A stretch of 64,000 bases of DNA from Thermothielavioides terrestris NRRL 8126 (GCF_000226115.1 NC_016458.1:7536001-7600000); one strand, 5' to 3'. Shown: positions 13,985-26,335, numbered from the stretch's first letter. Numbers and translations: made by a program. Notes: a model not told the origin generated them from the sequence alone.

Positions 13985-14316
13985 AAATATTTAGTTTGTA
14001 TAATAAGGGTTTTTCTCTATATACGATTTCCCTCAATACAATAAAAGGGTTTTTCTCTAAATAAGGTTTCCTTTAATAATATAAAAGATAAAAGGGTTTT
14101 CTCTATATAAGGTTTCCTTTAATAAGACAATAGGGTTTTTCCTATATAAGTTTTCCCTAAATAACTAATAAAGGATTTTCTTACACTGAGTTTTCTCCCT
14201 ATAATCTAAAGAGGTTTTTACAATTTTTCCTCTTCTCAGTATACCTATTATAGGGGAGCTATAACAAATAACAATATAAATAACTAATCTAAGCGAGAGC
14301 TAAGATTATAGGGGAG
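13985..14316 (+). repeat. T-rich imperfect tandem repeats and PPT of Copia-B
   Basis: Between the pol stop and the right LTR, four to five imperfect ~45-50 bp repeats share the cores AGGGTTTTTCTCTATATAAG and GGTTTCCTTTAATAA (13995-14200). They are followed by a short duplicate of the LTR start (ATAACAATATAAATAACTAA near 14266) and the polypurine tract 14307-14316. Similar repeated tracts before the 3' LTR occur in other copia elements; their role here is unknown. Confidence 0.7.
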
Positions 14317-15210
14317 TGTTAATATATAACAATATAAATAACTAATACTAAGCATTCTCTATAACAAAGCTTCCTCTAAAGGTTCTATAACGTTATAACT
14401 ACTATAGTACTATAACTTATACCTTAGCAGTTACTAACAGTTGGTAATAGCTATTAGCTTTCGATAACAACTGCTAACGGCTATTAACCTTGATAGTTGA
14501 CAATGGCTAAGATAGAATCTAGATAAGTGGATCTAAGTCATTGGATCCGAGCTGTTGGAACTGATGTATCTAATTCGAACTGTCGGATCGGAGCTATTCA
14601 GATTCGAGTATATAGATATTGAACGTTATACTTTGATAACTTAGCCGAATACAGCTAGTACAGCTCCGTTAGAACGTTCAATGCAGCTCTAATTGGTTCT
14701 ATACGTTATACTTTGATAACTTAGCTAAATACAGCTAGTGTAGCTCCGTTAGAACATTCCGATTAGCTAAACCTTAGCCAAATTAGCTAAGGTACGTACT
14801 GTAGCTCTAGAACTATAAATACTACAATGCCTCCTAGTTCTAGAAGATAGAACCTTGAACTAAATAGATCCTTTTGCGAGTTGAACTCGTAGCCTCTGTT
14901 TACTTAATCTATTTTTGTATATGCTATATCCACCACTTGCGCTACGTACTCTCTGTGACGAAGCACAATAGCATTGGGGTCTAAAGACCTTATATGCTTG
15001 CGATTAGCTATCCTGCTCCCAACCTTCCGAACCATCCTCCGAACCCTCCTACCGAGCTATTTACCCTACATCTGCAGGGCATCCTCCTAAACCTTCGAAC
15101 CTTCCAATACCTCCCGATCGACTTACCCTACACTTTCGGTGTATACCTCCAATCCTGCCCTCCTGTGCCGACCCTCTCCTCTAGCACAATAACAATCTAT
15201 CTCTTTGACA
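14317..15210 (+). repeat. Right LTR of Copia-B
   Basis: 894 bp, matching 2985-3878 with transitions only. It retains the terminal TTTGACA that is mutated in the left copy. Confidence 0.93.
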
Positions 15211-15215
15211 TGTAA

Positions 15216-17695
15216 CGTTCGACGAAAGGACCTTTTACCGTCTAGGTAAGGAAGAGCTTCTAGCTCGAGAAGTTACTATTGTCAAAGAGATAGCAGAGCA
15301 CCTAGACGAGGGGGTTAAAGAGACCTAGGACGCTAGGTCAATTCTTTAAGCGCTCTATAAACTTAAGTATAAAGGACTAACGTTTAAGTCTATTACTATT
15401 GTAGTTCCTAAATATAAAAGTATACTACTAGGTTAAGACTTAGGGGTAGGGGAAGCGTATATATAAAGTAGACTCTTGACCTCTAAGATATTACTAGAAC
15501 TATAGGCTTAGCTATAGAAAGAGCTTATAAATAGAGATAATAATGGAAATAGGGGTCTAGTCGATAATTCTAGTACTCTTCTAAAGACTAGTAAAGTACC
15601 TAGGGATTTTAGGCTAGCTATAGCTATCCTACAAGGCGTCGCCCCTAGGAGCAAATATAGGGCTTCTCCGCCTATAGAGCCCCTAGCTCTATAAAGCAAG
15701 TATAAAGAGGCGTCTCTGTCTATAGAGCCTATAGCTCTATAAAGTAAGGAAGAGGATATATTCTATAATACGATAGAATATATAGCGAAGTAAAATACTT
15801 AGCTTATAGAGCCTAAAGCTCTATAAATATAACCTTCGACTAATAAGCTAGGAACAAGTATACTAAAACTATAACGTAAGCCTAGGGAGTATCTTATACC
15901 TATAAAGAGGAGTATATAGATTTGAAAGCCTTCTATAAAAGCGTATAAAAATATAGCTCTAAGTATAGCTTTAGAGTGTATATATATTTTCTTTATTAGG
16001 TCGTTAGAAATATAGGAGAACCTAGGGCTAAGGTTCTAGACTAATTACCTAGATCCTACTCCCTAAGAATACTATAATAATAATAAGACGCTCTTCTCTA
16101 TATCTTAGAAGGGTATTAAAACGCTTTTCCCAAAGTCGTTTCAAACTCTATATACGATATTTACTACTACTACTAGCTAGATGTCAATGATATATTATAA
16201 TACCGAGCTCCCCCTTCTTTTAAAGAGCTAGAAAGACTTAGAGAACTACCTATATAGGAAAGAGTTTAAGGCAGCTATATATAAGGAGATCTATAATCTT
16301 ATATATAAAGGAACGTAGTAAGAGATTAAGCAAGAGTATATAAAAACGAGGCCTCTACCTTTAAAATAGGTGTTCGACTATAAGTTCGATAAGAATAGCA
16401 ACCTTAAGAAGTGCAAAGTATATATCTATATATAAGGCGATCTATAAGATACTACTAATATCGTAAATATATATATAGCTACCCTCGCTATACGCTCTTT
16501 TCGTACTATTATAGCACTTATAGTATACTTCGACCTCGAGGTAAAGCAGTTCAATGTCAAGTAGGCGTTCCTAAACGCGAGGAGGCTAGATATAAAGCAG
16601 GTGACTTATAAGCTTCTAAAGGGATTTAAGAAACTAAGGATCTACATAGAGCTCCTAAAGGCTCTCTATAGGCTAAAGGACTTACTACTTCTATAGTACA
16701 ATAAGTTCTATAATGCTCTTAAAGAGCTTAGTATATAGCCCTCTATAGAAGAACCCTACCTATTCCTCGACCCTAAGAAGAAGATAATCTTCATCTTCTA
16801 TATCGACGACTTCTTAGTAGTTTACTATCGAGATAACGCTATAGCTATAGAGTGTATTATAAAGGGTATTAAAGCGAAATATAAGGTATATAAGTAGGGT
16901 AATGTCGAATACTTCTTTAGGATTAAGATTATCTATAACTATAGAGTATATAAAATCTAGCTTATATACAACTAGTATATCGAGAAGATTGTAAAGAAGT
17001 ATAGTCTCTCTAATATCGTAAACGCTCTAGCTATTCCTCTCTTTACTAAAGAGCTTTGTAAGTTCGAAGGAGAGGCGACTCCTAAATAGGTCAAACTATA
17101 CTAAAAGCTTATAGGCTTAATCCTCTACTCTATAGTTATAATCTAGCCCAACGTTACGTTTATAGTTATAAAGCTCTCTTAGTTTCTAACGAATCTAGGA
17201 CCAAAGTATATTAAAATAGCGAAACGAGTTATCTAGTACCTATATACTATATACTTCTTTAATATATAATACAAAGGTAGAGCCGTTTACTAGGTGCTCT
17301 AGATTATATCTAACGTATTATATACTAACGATCTAGATATACAATACTCTTTGTAAAGCTATATTATAATACTCTTTAGTAGGTTAATCTCTTAGAAGGC
17401 TATATAGCAAAATACTATTACTATATCTTTTATTAAAGTGGAGTTGAAAGCTCTATTATTTACTATAGCTAAGACAATTACTTTGAAACGCTTATTTAAG
17501 GACCTTACGTTCAAGACTAAAGAGCCTTAAAAGATCTTCTATAATAATCGATAAACAATTCGCCTTATAGTAAGAGAGTATATAAAGATTAATACTCGTC
17601 TACGCTATATAGATATTTACAATATATAGCTTCGTTAAAAGTATTAGAATAAGTAGTTCAACGTACTCTACTTTCCTATAGCGTAGATGCCTATA
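15216..17695 (+). pseudogene. Copia-A pol remnant (integrase end, RT, RNase H)
   Basis: Continues the Copia-A frame after B: TFDER (15216-15230) completes the R-x-V-TFDE block split by the insertion. RT follows, with a YIDDFLVVYY motif near 16800-16830, then the connection and the start of RNase H (17.3-17.7 kb). It is cut by gypsy D at 17700 and resumes at 24955-25010 with the LTKQLL-type C-terminus. Many RIP stops. The largest open stretches are only a few dozen codons. Confidence 0.85.
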
Positions 17696-17700
17696 GACAG

Positions 17701-18020
17701 TGTCACGGCACGTACGCGAACCGCTGTCGAGTAGGAGCTAGCATAGCTCCAAGACAGAGTGAGCACCTAGAACCTAGAAGCTTGTATTTATAACGTACGA
17801 TATAACGTATATACTTAGAGCCTAGGAACCGTAGCTAAAAGGGTAGGCAGTCGCCTACCAAGGTGGGGGAAGATTCCTAATCCTCTAAGGATTAGCCTCT
17901 AATCACAATAGGAGATATATATAGACAGTGTCGCCTTAGAAACTATAGCTACTCGTCCTAATCACTATAACTCTCTACCTTAAGGCATCTTACTGGTAGT
18001 ACTCGAAGACTCCTATTACA
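17701..18020 (+). repeat. Left LTR of Gypsy-D
   Basis: 320 bp. The first ~35 bases are unmutated relative to the right copy (CACGGCACGTACGCG against TATAGCATATATATA), while the last ~100 bases are more mutated. Confidence 0.93.
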
Positions 18021-18229
18021 GATTCTAATCCTTCTTCCTCTATTAGTTAAAATGCTATCTATTTATAGTACTCTAACTTAGATACCTATATCCTCGTCCC
18101 GCTTATCGCTATTAGTTACTGTCAATTCGCCTATAAATCTAGTGCAACTTTATAATTCTAAAATAGAGTCTCCTCCTAGCTCTCGCTACCTATCTCCTTT
18201 ACTTCCTAGTGTTCTACTATAAAGAGAGA

Positions 18230-19260
18230 CGCTCTCTATAAAGGACCTACTACAAAGGGTATAGGCCTATATTACTTAGCTTTAGGCTCTAAAGGAGCTT
18301 AAAGACTAGGAGTAGAAATTACTTTAGTCGTTAAAAATAGGCGAGCTACTTAGTAAATGGAAGAGGAACAGTACTCGATTAACCGACGATAGCAAAGACA
18401 GAGGGTAGGATCGCTAAGCTATTAAGGTTAAGAACATTATACTATTAGAAGAGAATATTACCTTTTAAAAACATTGGATTTAGCTCTAAGATCTTTATTA
18501 AGCCTTTGAAAGTAACTTTAAACGCTTTAAAATAGAAAAGAATTAGATCCTCTTTACTATCAATAAGATAAAGTAAATACTATATACCTACTAGTATAGC
18601 TACTACGACAATTTGCTAAAAGAAGAACAAGTAATAGTAGAGTCGATGTAGAGGGTCTTTAAAGACTAGACCACTTTATATATTAAAGACCTTACTAATA
18701 GTCAGTTAGAAATTGCTAAAGCTATTAACTAGACGAAGTAACAAGAGGGCTAGAGCCCTTTGAACTTTTATCAATACCTTAATTCCTTAGAAGCCTAAAC
18801 TAAGCGCTAAGACAATAAGAAACGAGCTCTCCTATTCTACTCTAAATTATCGCTATAGATTTAGTTGTATATCGACCAATATTTCTTTAAAAAACCTAAG
18901 ATTTATAAGGCTATAGTTTAGCTAGCAACCTAGATCTAGAACGTTAAATAGTATAACATTCGCTAAAGACCTTTGAAAGTCAATCGAGGATCTAGGCGGC
19001 TCTCTAATTGTAAATAGCGAGGTCGAGGGCAATCTATATATTAGGATCGTTATAGTCGGCCCTACTCTAACAATGTAGTAGGGAAAGAAAAGTAGAGCTA
19101 TAACAACAAGGAGGTAAAGGATAGGAGTAACAATTTCTTTACCTATTAGACCTATAGTAAGATAGGTCACTTCTCCTACAATTGCTCTAAGAAGCCTAAG
19201 GGCGTAGGCAAGGTTAGAGGTGTAAGACGTCGAGACTATAGAGGTACTCGTCATACTCTA
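18230..19260 (+). pseudogene. Gypsy-D gag remnant
   Basis: A broken frame of gypsy gag character, ending with a zinc-knuckle remnant near 19140-19200 that reads Y-x2-Y-x3-GHFSYNC. The first two cysteines have become tyrosines, consistent with G-to-A changes. Non-functional. Confidence 0.65.
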
Positions 19261-19329
19261 AAAACCAAGTATAAAACGAGCTCTAGTTACTTGTAAAACA
19301 ATAGTGAAAAGGAGGGAAAAGCTTATACC

Positions 19330-22300
19330 TAGTAGTAGACCCTAGTACTACTAGCGTACTCTTCCTATATAGGGACTAAGTTATAGAATACTTCTAAGCT
19401 ACTACTACCCTATATACTAAGAAACCCTAGGAGGTTATAGTAGATTTAGATACCTATACTGAGATTAATATAGTTAGCCTCGAGTTTACAAAGTAGTATT
19501 ATCTTCCTATAGTAAAGCCCTTTTTACTATAGACTTATATAGTAAACGCTTAGGTGTCCTAGTTGTATAGAATGTTCTCTATACCCCTAGAGCTATTAGA
19601 CGGAAGAGACGTAATATAGAGGCTCAACGTCTCCTATATAGCTATTGACTACCCCTTAATCGAAGGAGGGTTAGCTATTATTCTAGGGATACCTATAATA
19701 GTAGAAGAATATATCTTGCTATTTCTAGTAGCTAAAGAATAGTAGTTTATACCTAAGACTACCAAAGTTCGTTTTAAACGCTTAAAGCGGTTCGCTAAAA
19801 CGTTGTACTAAAAGCCCTACGTTTATACTCTATTTATATATCCTAATATACTGTAAACTCTGTTCTCTAAAGAGGAAGAGGACGAAGAGATATAGGTAAA
19901 ACTGTCTTAAAGCAAGGACGAAATCCCTAAGGGGCTCTAAGACTTTGCCAACGTATTAGACCCTACTAAGGCCAATATTCTACCACTATATCGTAAGACT
20001 AATTATACTATTAAGCTATTGCTAAGTACGATACCGCTAGTAGAGCCCATTTACCTATTGGCTTGAAAAGAGTTGAATATTCTTAAGGAATACCTTCGTA
20101 AAAACCTAGCAAAGAGGCGTATCTAAGAATCTTAGAGCCTAGCTACAAGCCTAGTTTTGTTTATACCTAAAAAGGATAGTACCCTCCAACTTTATATCGA
20201 TTACTAAGGGCTTAATAAAATTATAAGGAAGAACCGTTACCTATTGCCTTTAATCTTAGAGATCTTAGACTATATAATTGATACTAAGTACTTTAGCAAG
20301 TTAGATATTAAAGAGGCCTACTACCAAATCTACATCAAGGAGGGGGACAAATAGAAAACCGCCTTTTATACCTAATATAGCCTATTCAAATACTTGGTTA
20401 TACCCTTTAGGTTAACTAACGCCCTAGCAACCTTCTAAAGTTACATCTATTAGGCACTAGGGCGACTTATAGACAATTTCTATATAGCTTTCCTTAATAA
20501 CGTTCTAATCTTTTCAAAGGACTATAATATTTACACTTCTTATATTCAGTAAGTCCTTAAAAAGCTATAAGCTATATAGTTATACTATAAGCTAAGTAAA
20601 TATCAGTTTTACTAATGTAAAGTCGAGTTTCTTAGATACTTAGTAACTCCTAAAGGAATTACTATAGATCCGACCTAAGTTTAAACCATTTAGGAATAGC
20701 TAGAGCCTACTACTTATTAGGACATTCAAGTCTTCTTTAGGTTTTATAATTTTTACTAACGGTTTATCTCCTACTATTTAGAATTAGTACTACCTCTAAC
20801 TGCCCTACTAAAGGGATTAGAAAAGGGGAGGAAACTAGGGTCCCTCCAATTTACTAGTAAGGAATAAATGGCTTTTAAACAACTTAAGCGAGCTTTTATA
20901 GAAGTATTAACATTATACTACTATAACCTATAGAGGAAGGTAACTATCGAGACCGATACCTCCAACTTCGCTATAGGAGCAGTCCTATCTTAAGAAGAAG
21001 ACGATAGGATAAAACGACCTATAGCCTTTTAGTTAACCAAGTTCTCTAAATCGCCTAAGAATTATAGGATACCTAACAAGGAAATAATAGCGATTATCAA
21101 GGCCTTTAAACATTAACGCTATTACATTAAAAGGAGTAACTTTCTAGTTACTGTCCTTTCTAACTACAATAATCTATAGAGCTTTATAAAGTAGATACAC
21201 CTAAATAGGCGCTAAGCTAGATAGTATATATACCTCGTAGAGTACAATTTTGTTATTAAATACTAGGCGAGTAAACGAAACCTAGCCGATAGGCTATCGA
21301 GGAGACCTAACTACGAAGAAGGGTTAGCTTTAGAATATATAACGTAGTTACCAACTTTATAGAACAAGATGGTCGGACTTTAGTAAATGTTCGCTAAAGA
21401 GAGGCTTCTATATATTTAATCCATTATATAAATAGGCATAGGATATTAGATGCCTAATAGTATAGAGAGCTAACTATATATTAGCCCTAAGATAGCTATA
21501 AAACGTTAGATAGTCACTACCTAGCTAGTAAAGTAGAGTACTTAAAAGCCCCCTAGTATAGACGAACTCGAAGAATTGCTCGGTTAGGAGCAAATTGTAC
21601 CTAGAAAGGTCGTAGCTACTTATATATAAGGCGAAGCCCTATATAACTTAGTACTTTCTAAAACAATAAGAGAGTTAATCCTAGAGTTGTAGAACTTAGA
21701 TCTAATAACGTAAAGAATTAAAGACCACCTATAGACTCTATAGTAAAGAACTAACATTACCCCTAAGTAGGAGTTAGGACCTAATAATAAGTTGCTATAT
21801 CAAGCTAAGCTTTATATCCCTACTAAGGAGGCTATAAAGTAAAAGCTCCTTAGACGATACTATAATAATCCCCTAGTAGGACACTTTGGTTATAACTAAA
21901 CTAAGGAGTTAATATAACGGAAGTACTATTAGCTAAATATCGATAGAGAAGTAAACAAATACTATAATACCTACCTAGTATATTAATACTAGAAACTATT
22001 AAAGTATCGACCTTATAGTAACCTTCAATTACTACTAATATCAATATAACCTTAGGGTAAGATCGCTATAGATTTTATTATAGGTTTTCCTATAGTAGAG
22101 CAACTAGATAGTGAAAAAGATATAATCCTAATTGTAGTCGACTAGTATATAAAGATAAGTCGATTCTTCCCTATCTCGACCTCTATTCGTAGCTAAGAGT
22201 TAGTAGAACTCCTCTACCGAGAGATTAAGCTTAAGTATAAAGTACCTTATAAATACCTTAGCGATCGAGGCTTAGTCTTCACCTTCTAATTCTAGAGTGA

Positions 22301-23160
22301 TCTTTGCTACTTAAACCGAGTAAACTATAGACTTTCAACAGCATTTTACCCCTAAACCGATAACTAGACTAAACAAATGAACTAAACCCTTATCTAATAC
22401 CTTTAATATTTCACCTCTTTAAATCCCATTATTTAAGTAACACTCCTCTTTAAAGCTGAATTCATTTATAACAATTCCGTCAATGTAACTACTAGTATTA
22501 CCCCTTTTCAAGTACTTATAGGTTACAACCCTACAATTTCCCACTATATCGAGGACAATGCTCGATAGAGGAGGGTACTATACCCCAACGTAGTAGAACG
22601 GATTAAGAAGCTTAAGGAGTTGCACCAATAGCTAGAGCAACACTAGGCCAACGCTATAGCAAGTTAGAAACGGTACTATAACGAAAAATATAAGCTAATA
22701 GAGTTCTAGAAAGGAGCCCTAGTTAAGTTGTCTACTTAAAATCTAAAACTTAAGACTAGTAAAAAGCTAAAGCCCTAGTTCGTTAGGCCGTTCTAAGTAT
22801 TAGACTAAGTAGGATCGCTAGTATATTGGTTAGCCCTGCTATATAAGTATGTAAAGCTGTACAATATATTCCTAGTAGCTTTATTAGAGCCCTAGTATAT
22901 ATGAACTATAGCTAAAGAAACCTAGATGTTAATACTAGACCTAGAGGATAATGAAGAATAGGAAGTCGAAGAAGTATAGGCTAAATAGCGAATCGAAGGT
23001 AAAATATTCTTTTAAGTAAAGTAGGTAAGTTAGCTATTAGAGTATAACTAGTAGGTCTATAAAGACAATATAGCGAATATATAGTGGATAATCTACTAGT
23101 TTTAATAGATATATAAAGCTACTACTAAAAGGAAGTAAGGGGAGGACGCCTAAAGCGCGT
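19330..23160 (+). pseudogene. Gypsy-D pol remnant (protease, RT, RNase H, integrase, chromodomain-like)
   Basis: RT at 20.17-20.65 kb shows LYIDYRGLNK, then LDIKEAYYQI, then a degraded YxDD (FLNNVLIF). RNase H at 20.9-21.3 kb starts ETDTSNFAIGAVLSQ. Integrase runs from the HH zinc region (GHFGY, about 21880) through IAIDFI (about 22060) and SDRGLVF (about 22265) to the C-terminal domain. Near 22.95-23.10 kb an EVEEVQAKQRIEGK-type segment resembles a chromodomain. Stops are nearly all RIP-type. Confidence 0.87.
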
Positions 23161-23359
23161 TAAGTAATATACAATATAGCGATATTAAGTTGGCTTAGTT
23201 GTAGCCAGAGACTAATATATATAAATTAATTTATATAGTTATATATAGATAAAACGGCTAAACCCCTTCTCTAAAACCCCGATTAAACTATAAGAGAACG
23301 CTAGGTTAGCGACTTATAGAGTAGGTAGACCTGCTCTATTAGGTCTAGGGCATTTTTAT

Positions 23360-24290
23360 AATCGCTAATTTCATTGGTAAATAACAAGATCAATTCCTTA
23401 GTAAAATCGTATTTCATCTATATCTAAGTAAAGTAGTCTACGTTGTTAGGGCAAAGGCAACAAGCCCTCTTCAAGTCCTACACTTCTAGCTTATATCGAT
23501 ACTAAATCGCTATCAATATTCCTAGTAACCAACCTAAGGGATAGATAGGAGCGACCTACCGCCAACGAAGATATATCATCTAAGTATATAGGCTGTAGAA
23601 AGAGGGAAACGTTAAGTTCTATACACTTAATAACTATAGCCTTAAAGGCTAGTTGCTAGTCGGTTATAAGGCGTTTATTCAGTGTAATACTATAGATATA
23701 GTGGTAAGCCTCGTCTATAGTATAGAAAGTATCAACTAACTTCTTCGATAGATGTACAATGCTATAGTAAATATCGTCTAAAAGGGTGTACTCTTCGTTG
23801 TCCTTCTAACTGCTAAAGGACTTCTAATCAGATAAAACTTAACTCTCCTTAGCTTCGTAGAGGAGTTGTATAATATATAAACCGATCATTAGATTAGTCA
23901 AATCTCTAGATATTATACTAATAGTCTAACTAAGTTAATAGGCGAGCTACTACTAAACACCAGTCCTAAGCTACTTACTAATATACAAATATCCTTTCTC
24001 TTTATATACTGGTTACAACAATTTAACAACGACTTAGTAATAACGTATTTAGGAATAATAGGTATTAGCGAATTATATAAGAGGTTCTCGTATATAGTAT
24101 ATAAACATTTAAGGTAGGGCGACTTTTTATAAGCTAGAAGTATAAGAAACTCCTTTAAATCTATAGCGAGTTGACAAAGAGTAGGTAGTAAAGACGAGAT
24201 AAGGAGAAACAACAATATATAGGTAGTAATGAAGATAGGAACGTAAGGCAAGAAAGCGAAGAGAAAGAGGGCGCTACAACTAAAAGATTG
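23360..24290 (+). pseudogene. Extra sense reading frame after pol in Gypsy-D (unknown protein)
   Basis: One plus-strand frame runs about 310 codons between the chromodomain-like end and the polypurine tract, interrupted only by stops that RIP can generate from CAA, CAG or TGG. Its longest open part (about 23903-24110) encodes a leucine-rich helical segment; the end is Lys/Arg-rich (GKKAKRKRALQ). No family recognised and no clear membrane segment, so there is no support for an env-like function. The minus-strand open frame over the same bases is judged a shadow. Confidence 0.45.
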
Positions 24291-24634
24291 ATAATATATA
24301 AAGAAAAGAAAATATAAAACGCAAAGTATAGCTACTACAATACGAATTTAAAGTAGGGCGTAGGTAGTCTATATACAATAGTAAAATACAAATTGTTATA
24401 AAAAGGGTAAAGTACGCTATATATATTGCCTTAGTAACTAGTCTAACCCTACAAGGACACTCTACTAAATCCTAGGCGAAGCTTATAGTTAGGTAGACAA
24501 CCTATTACCCTTTACGCCATTGGTCGACAAGTCTATATAGGTAGATAGACCTTTTCTAAAGATTAGGCAATGCGGTATACTATCGACTACGAAGTCTGAA
24601 CCTAAGGACAGGTTCTATAGAGGGGAGGATAAAC

Positions 24635-24954
24635 TGTTATAGCATATATATAAACCGCTATCGAGTAGGAGCTAGCATAGCTCTAAGACGGAGTGAGCAC
24701 CTAGAACCTAGAAGCTTGTATTTATAATATACAATATAACGTATATACTCGGAGCCTAGGAACCGTAGCTAAAAGGGTAGGCAGTTGCCTACTAAGGCGG
24801 GAGAAGATTCCTAATCCTCTAAGGATTAGCCTCTAATTATAATAGGAGATATACGTAGACAGTGTCGCCTTAGAAACTATAGCTGCTCGTCCTGATCACT
24901 GTAACTCTCCACCTTGAGGCATCTTACCAGTAGCACTCGAAGACTCCTGTTACA
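24635..24954 (+). repeat. Right LTR of Gypsy-D
   Basis: 320 bp partner of 17701-18020. Its start is heavily mutated, but its last ~100 bases are closest to the ancestral sequence. Confidence 0.93.
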
Positions 24955-25059
24955 GACAGTTTAACAAAGCAACTCTTAAGATAGAAGTTCGAGCACTTCT
25001 ATACTCTATTGAACCTTTAAAATATACGTTAGGTAAGAAAAGAGCAAGGGAGTTAACTA

Positions 25060-26335
25060 TCTTCTTTTTAAAGACTATCTACTACTACTATTCTACGCTC
25101 TTGCTTTATATATTCTAGCGATTAATAAGCTTTATCATCGCTACCTTTCCTTAAAGCTGAAAGATCTTCGCCTATATCTCTAACTGCTTTGCTAGTTCTA
25201 TTATATATATAATAACCCGCTCTAGCTCCTAATTATCAACTAGTTTATTGCTCTCTATCTACTTAGAAAGCACCTTCTATACCTCACTTTCTATCAACGC
25301 TATAGGTATAAAACCAAGGGGGTTATCTAAGGCTCTACCCTAGGCGACTATAGGAACCTCCTACGCCTACTCCTATACCTATACCTACTACTAAGGCTAC
25401 TACTCCTCCGGCTCTACTATCTCTATATTCTACTACTCTCCTTCTTCCTTAACCTCCTAAGGATCGTTCAAAAGTATATAAAGCGTAGGGCGAATCTTCT
25501 TTATAGCCTACTCGGCTATTAGATAGTAGATATAGAGTAGTGAATAATTGGGACTTACCTTCTAGTCAAGGTCGTTAATAGCTATAGTTAGAGCTTGTAC
25601 CTTCTCTATAGTAGTATATAGAATCGGCTTATAGCTATAGTTAAAGCGTTTATAGTACTAGCAATATATACTATAGCTATTATAGTTATAGTAGGTTCTA
25701 TCGTAGGAGCCTATAAGAACAATATTGTAACATGCTAGCCTTATAGCGTCTGCAGATAAGCGCACGATGTTCTATTCAACTACCTTAAAGAAGGAAAAAG
25801 GAGAAGTATAGGCTGTGGTCCCTGCGCGCAGAGTTTTTCAAGGGCTCGCGAAGTAGGTTCGGACCGACGTTATTCTAGGCGCGAGGCGGGCCCACCACAG
25901 GTCCGTCTCAGGGCCGCTGCGGATCCTAGGCGCAGCCCCACATACCTAGCCCAGGTATAGCCTAGTCTATAACAAATATATATATAACTTAGATATAGGA
26001 TCTTACACTCTATAGTCATTTATAAAGTATAACTAGAGGGTATATTAGAGCGATATAGTAGTGAGCTAGAAGAAAGAGTATATAACTTACTCGACTAAGG
26101 GACTATAACGCTAATTAGAAGAAGGTATAGCGGGCTCTTTAAAAACGGTATATAGGGTAGTAGGCTCTACTATAAGCTCTTCAGCGCTATTACCCTCCTC
26201 TAAAGGAGTAGGCGAAGGTATAGGCGATTCGTCTAAAAAGATATCAAAGTATAGAGGTATAGTAGTCTTATATACTCTAGGGAGCTAGGAATAATAATAG
26301 TAGTAGTAGCTACCATATATATAAACAAAAGGATA
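25060..26335 (-). pseudogene. Antisense reading frame in the 3' region of Copia-A (unknown protein), split by solo LTR E
   Basis: Copia-A pol ends near 25010, but 1.55 kb remains before its 3' LTR. On the minus strand one frame reads as coding if TAG/TAA stops are taken as former Gln/Trp codons: a Pro/Glu-rich part (FLDESPIPSPTPLEEGN, near 26200-26240), then after the 249 bp LTR a part ending in a Gln-rich stretch and a helical domain (ELERVIIYIIELAKQLE, near 25170-25230). Family not recognised. It could be a captured gene or an accessory antisense ORF of the element. Confidence 0.45.
25726..25974 (+). mobile_element. Solo LTR E (same family as Gypsy-F)
   Basis: 249 bp, TGTAAC to ATAACA, flanked by AATAT (25721-25725 and 25975-25979). 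It matches the two Gypsy-F LTRs (32984-33243 and 40495-40749) with small gaps, but is GC-richer than either. It is likely the product of LTR-LTR recombination, inserted after Copia-A. Confidence 0.93.

Larger units (their letters stand above)
2985..15210 (+). mobile_element. Copia-B: Ty1/copia LTR retrotransposon inserted in Copia-A pol, carrying LINE C
   Basis: Two LTRs of exactly 894 bp (2985-3878 and 14317-15210) begin TGTTAATATATAAC and end TTTGACA (TTTAATA in the left copy). The flanks are CGTAA (2980-2984) and TGTAA (15211-15215), a 5 bp duplication differing by one RIP-type transition. Excising it restores the Copia-A frame across the junction. Without the LINE it is about 6.6 kb. The order gag, integrase, RT, RNase H on the plus strand is copia. 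A polypurine tract (TTATAGGGGAG) precedes the right LTR. Confidence 0.93.
17701..24954 (+). mobile_element. Gypsy-D: Ty3/gypsy LTR retrotransposon inserted in Copia-A
   Basis: Two LTRs of exactly 320 bp (17701-18020 and 24635-24954), TGTCAC to TTACA, are flanked by GACAG at 17696-17700 and 24955-24959. The plus-strand order is gag with a CCHC-like remnant, protease, RT, RNase H, integrase and a chromodomain-like end, which is gypsy order. A polypurine tract (about 24617-24634, AGAGGGGAGG core) abuts the right LTR. It also carries an extra coding-like frame after pol (23360-24290). All frames are RIP-degraded. Confidence 0.93.

Noticed and set aside
23913..24251. 112-codon minus-strand frame in Gypsy-D
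   Set aside because: The plus strand over the same bases reads a longer frame continuous with flanking sequence; the minus frame is hydrophobic, as expected from AT-rich antisense.
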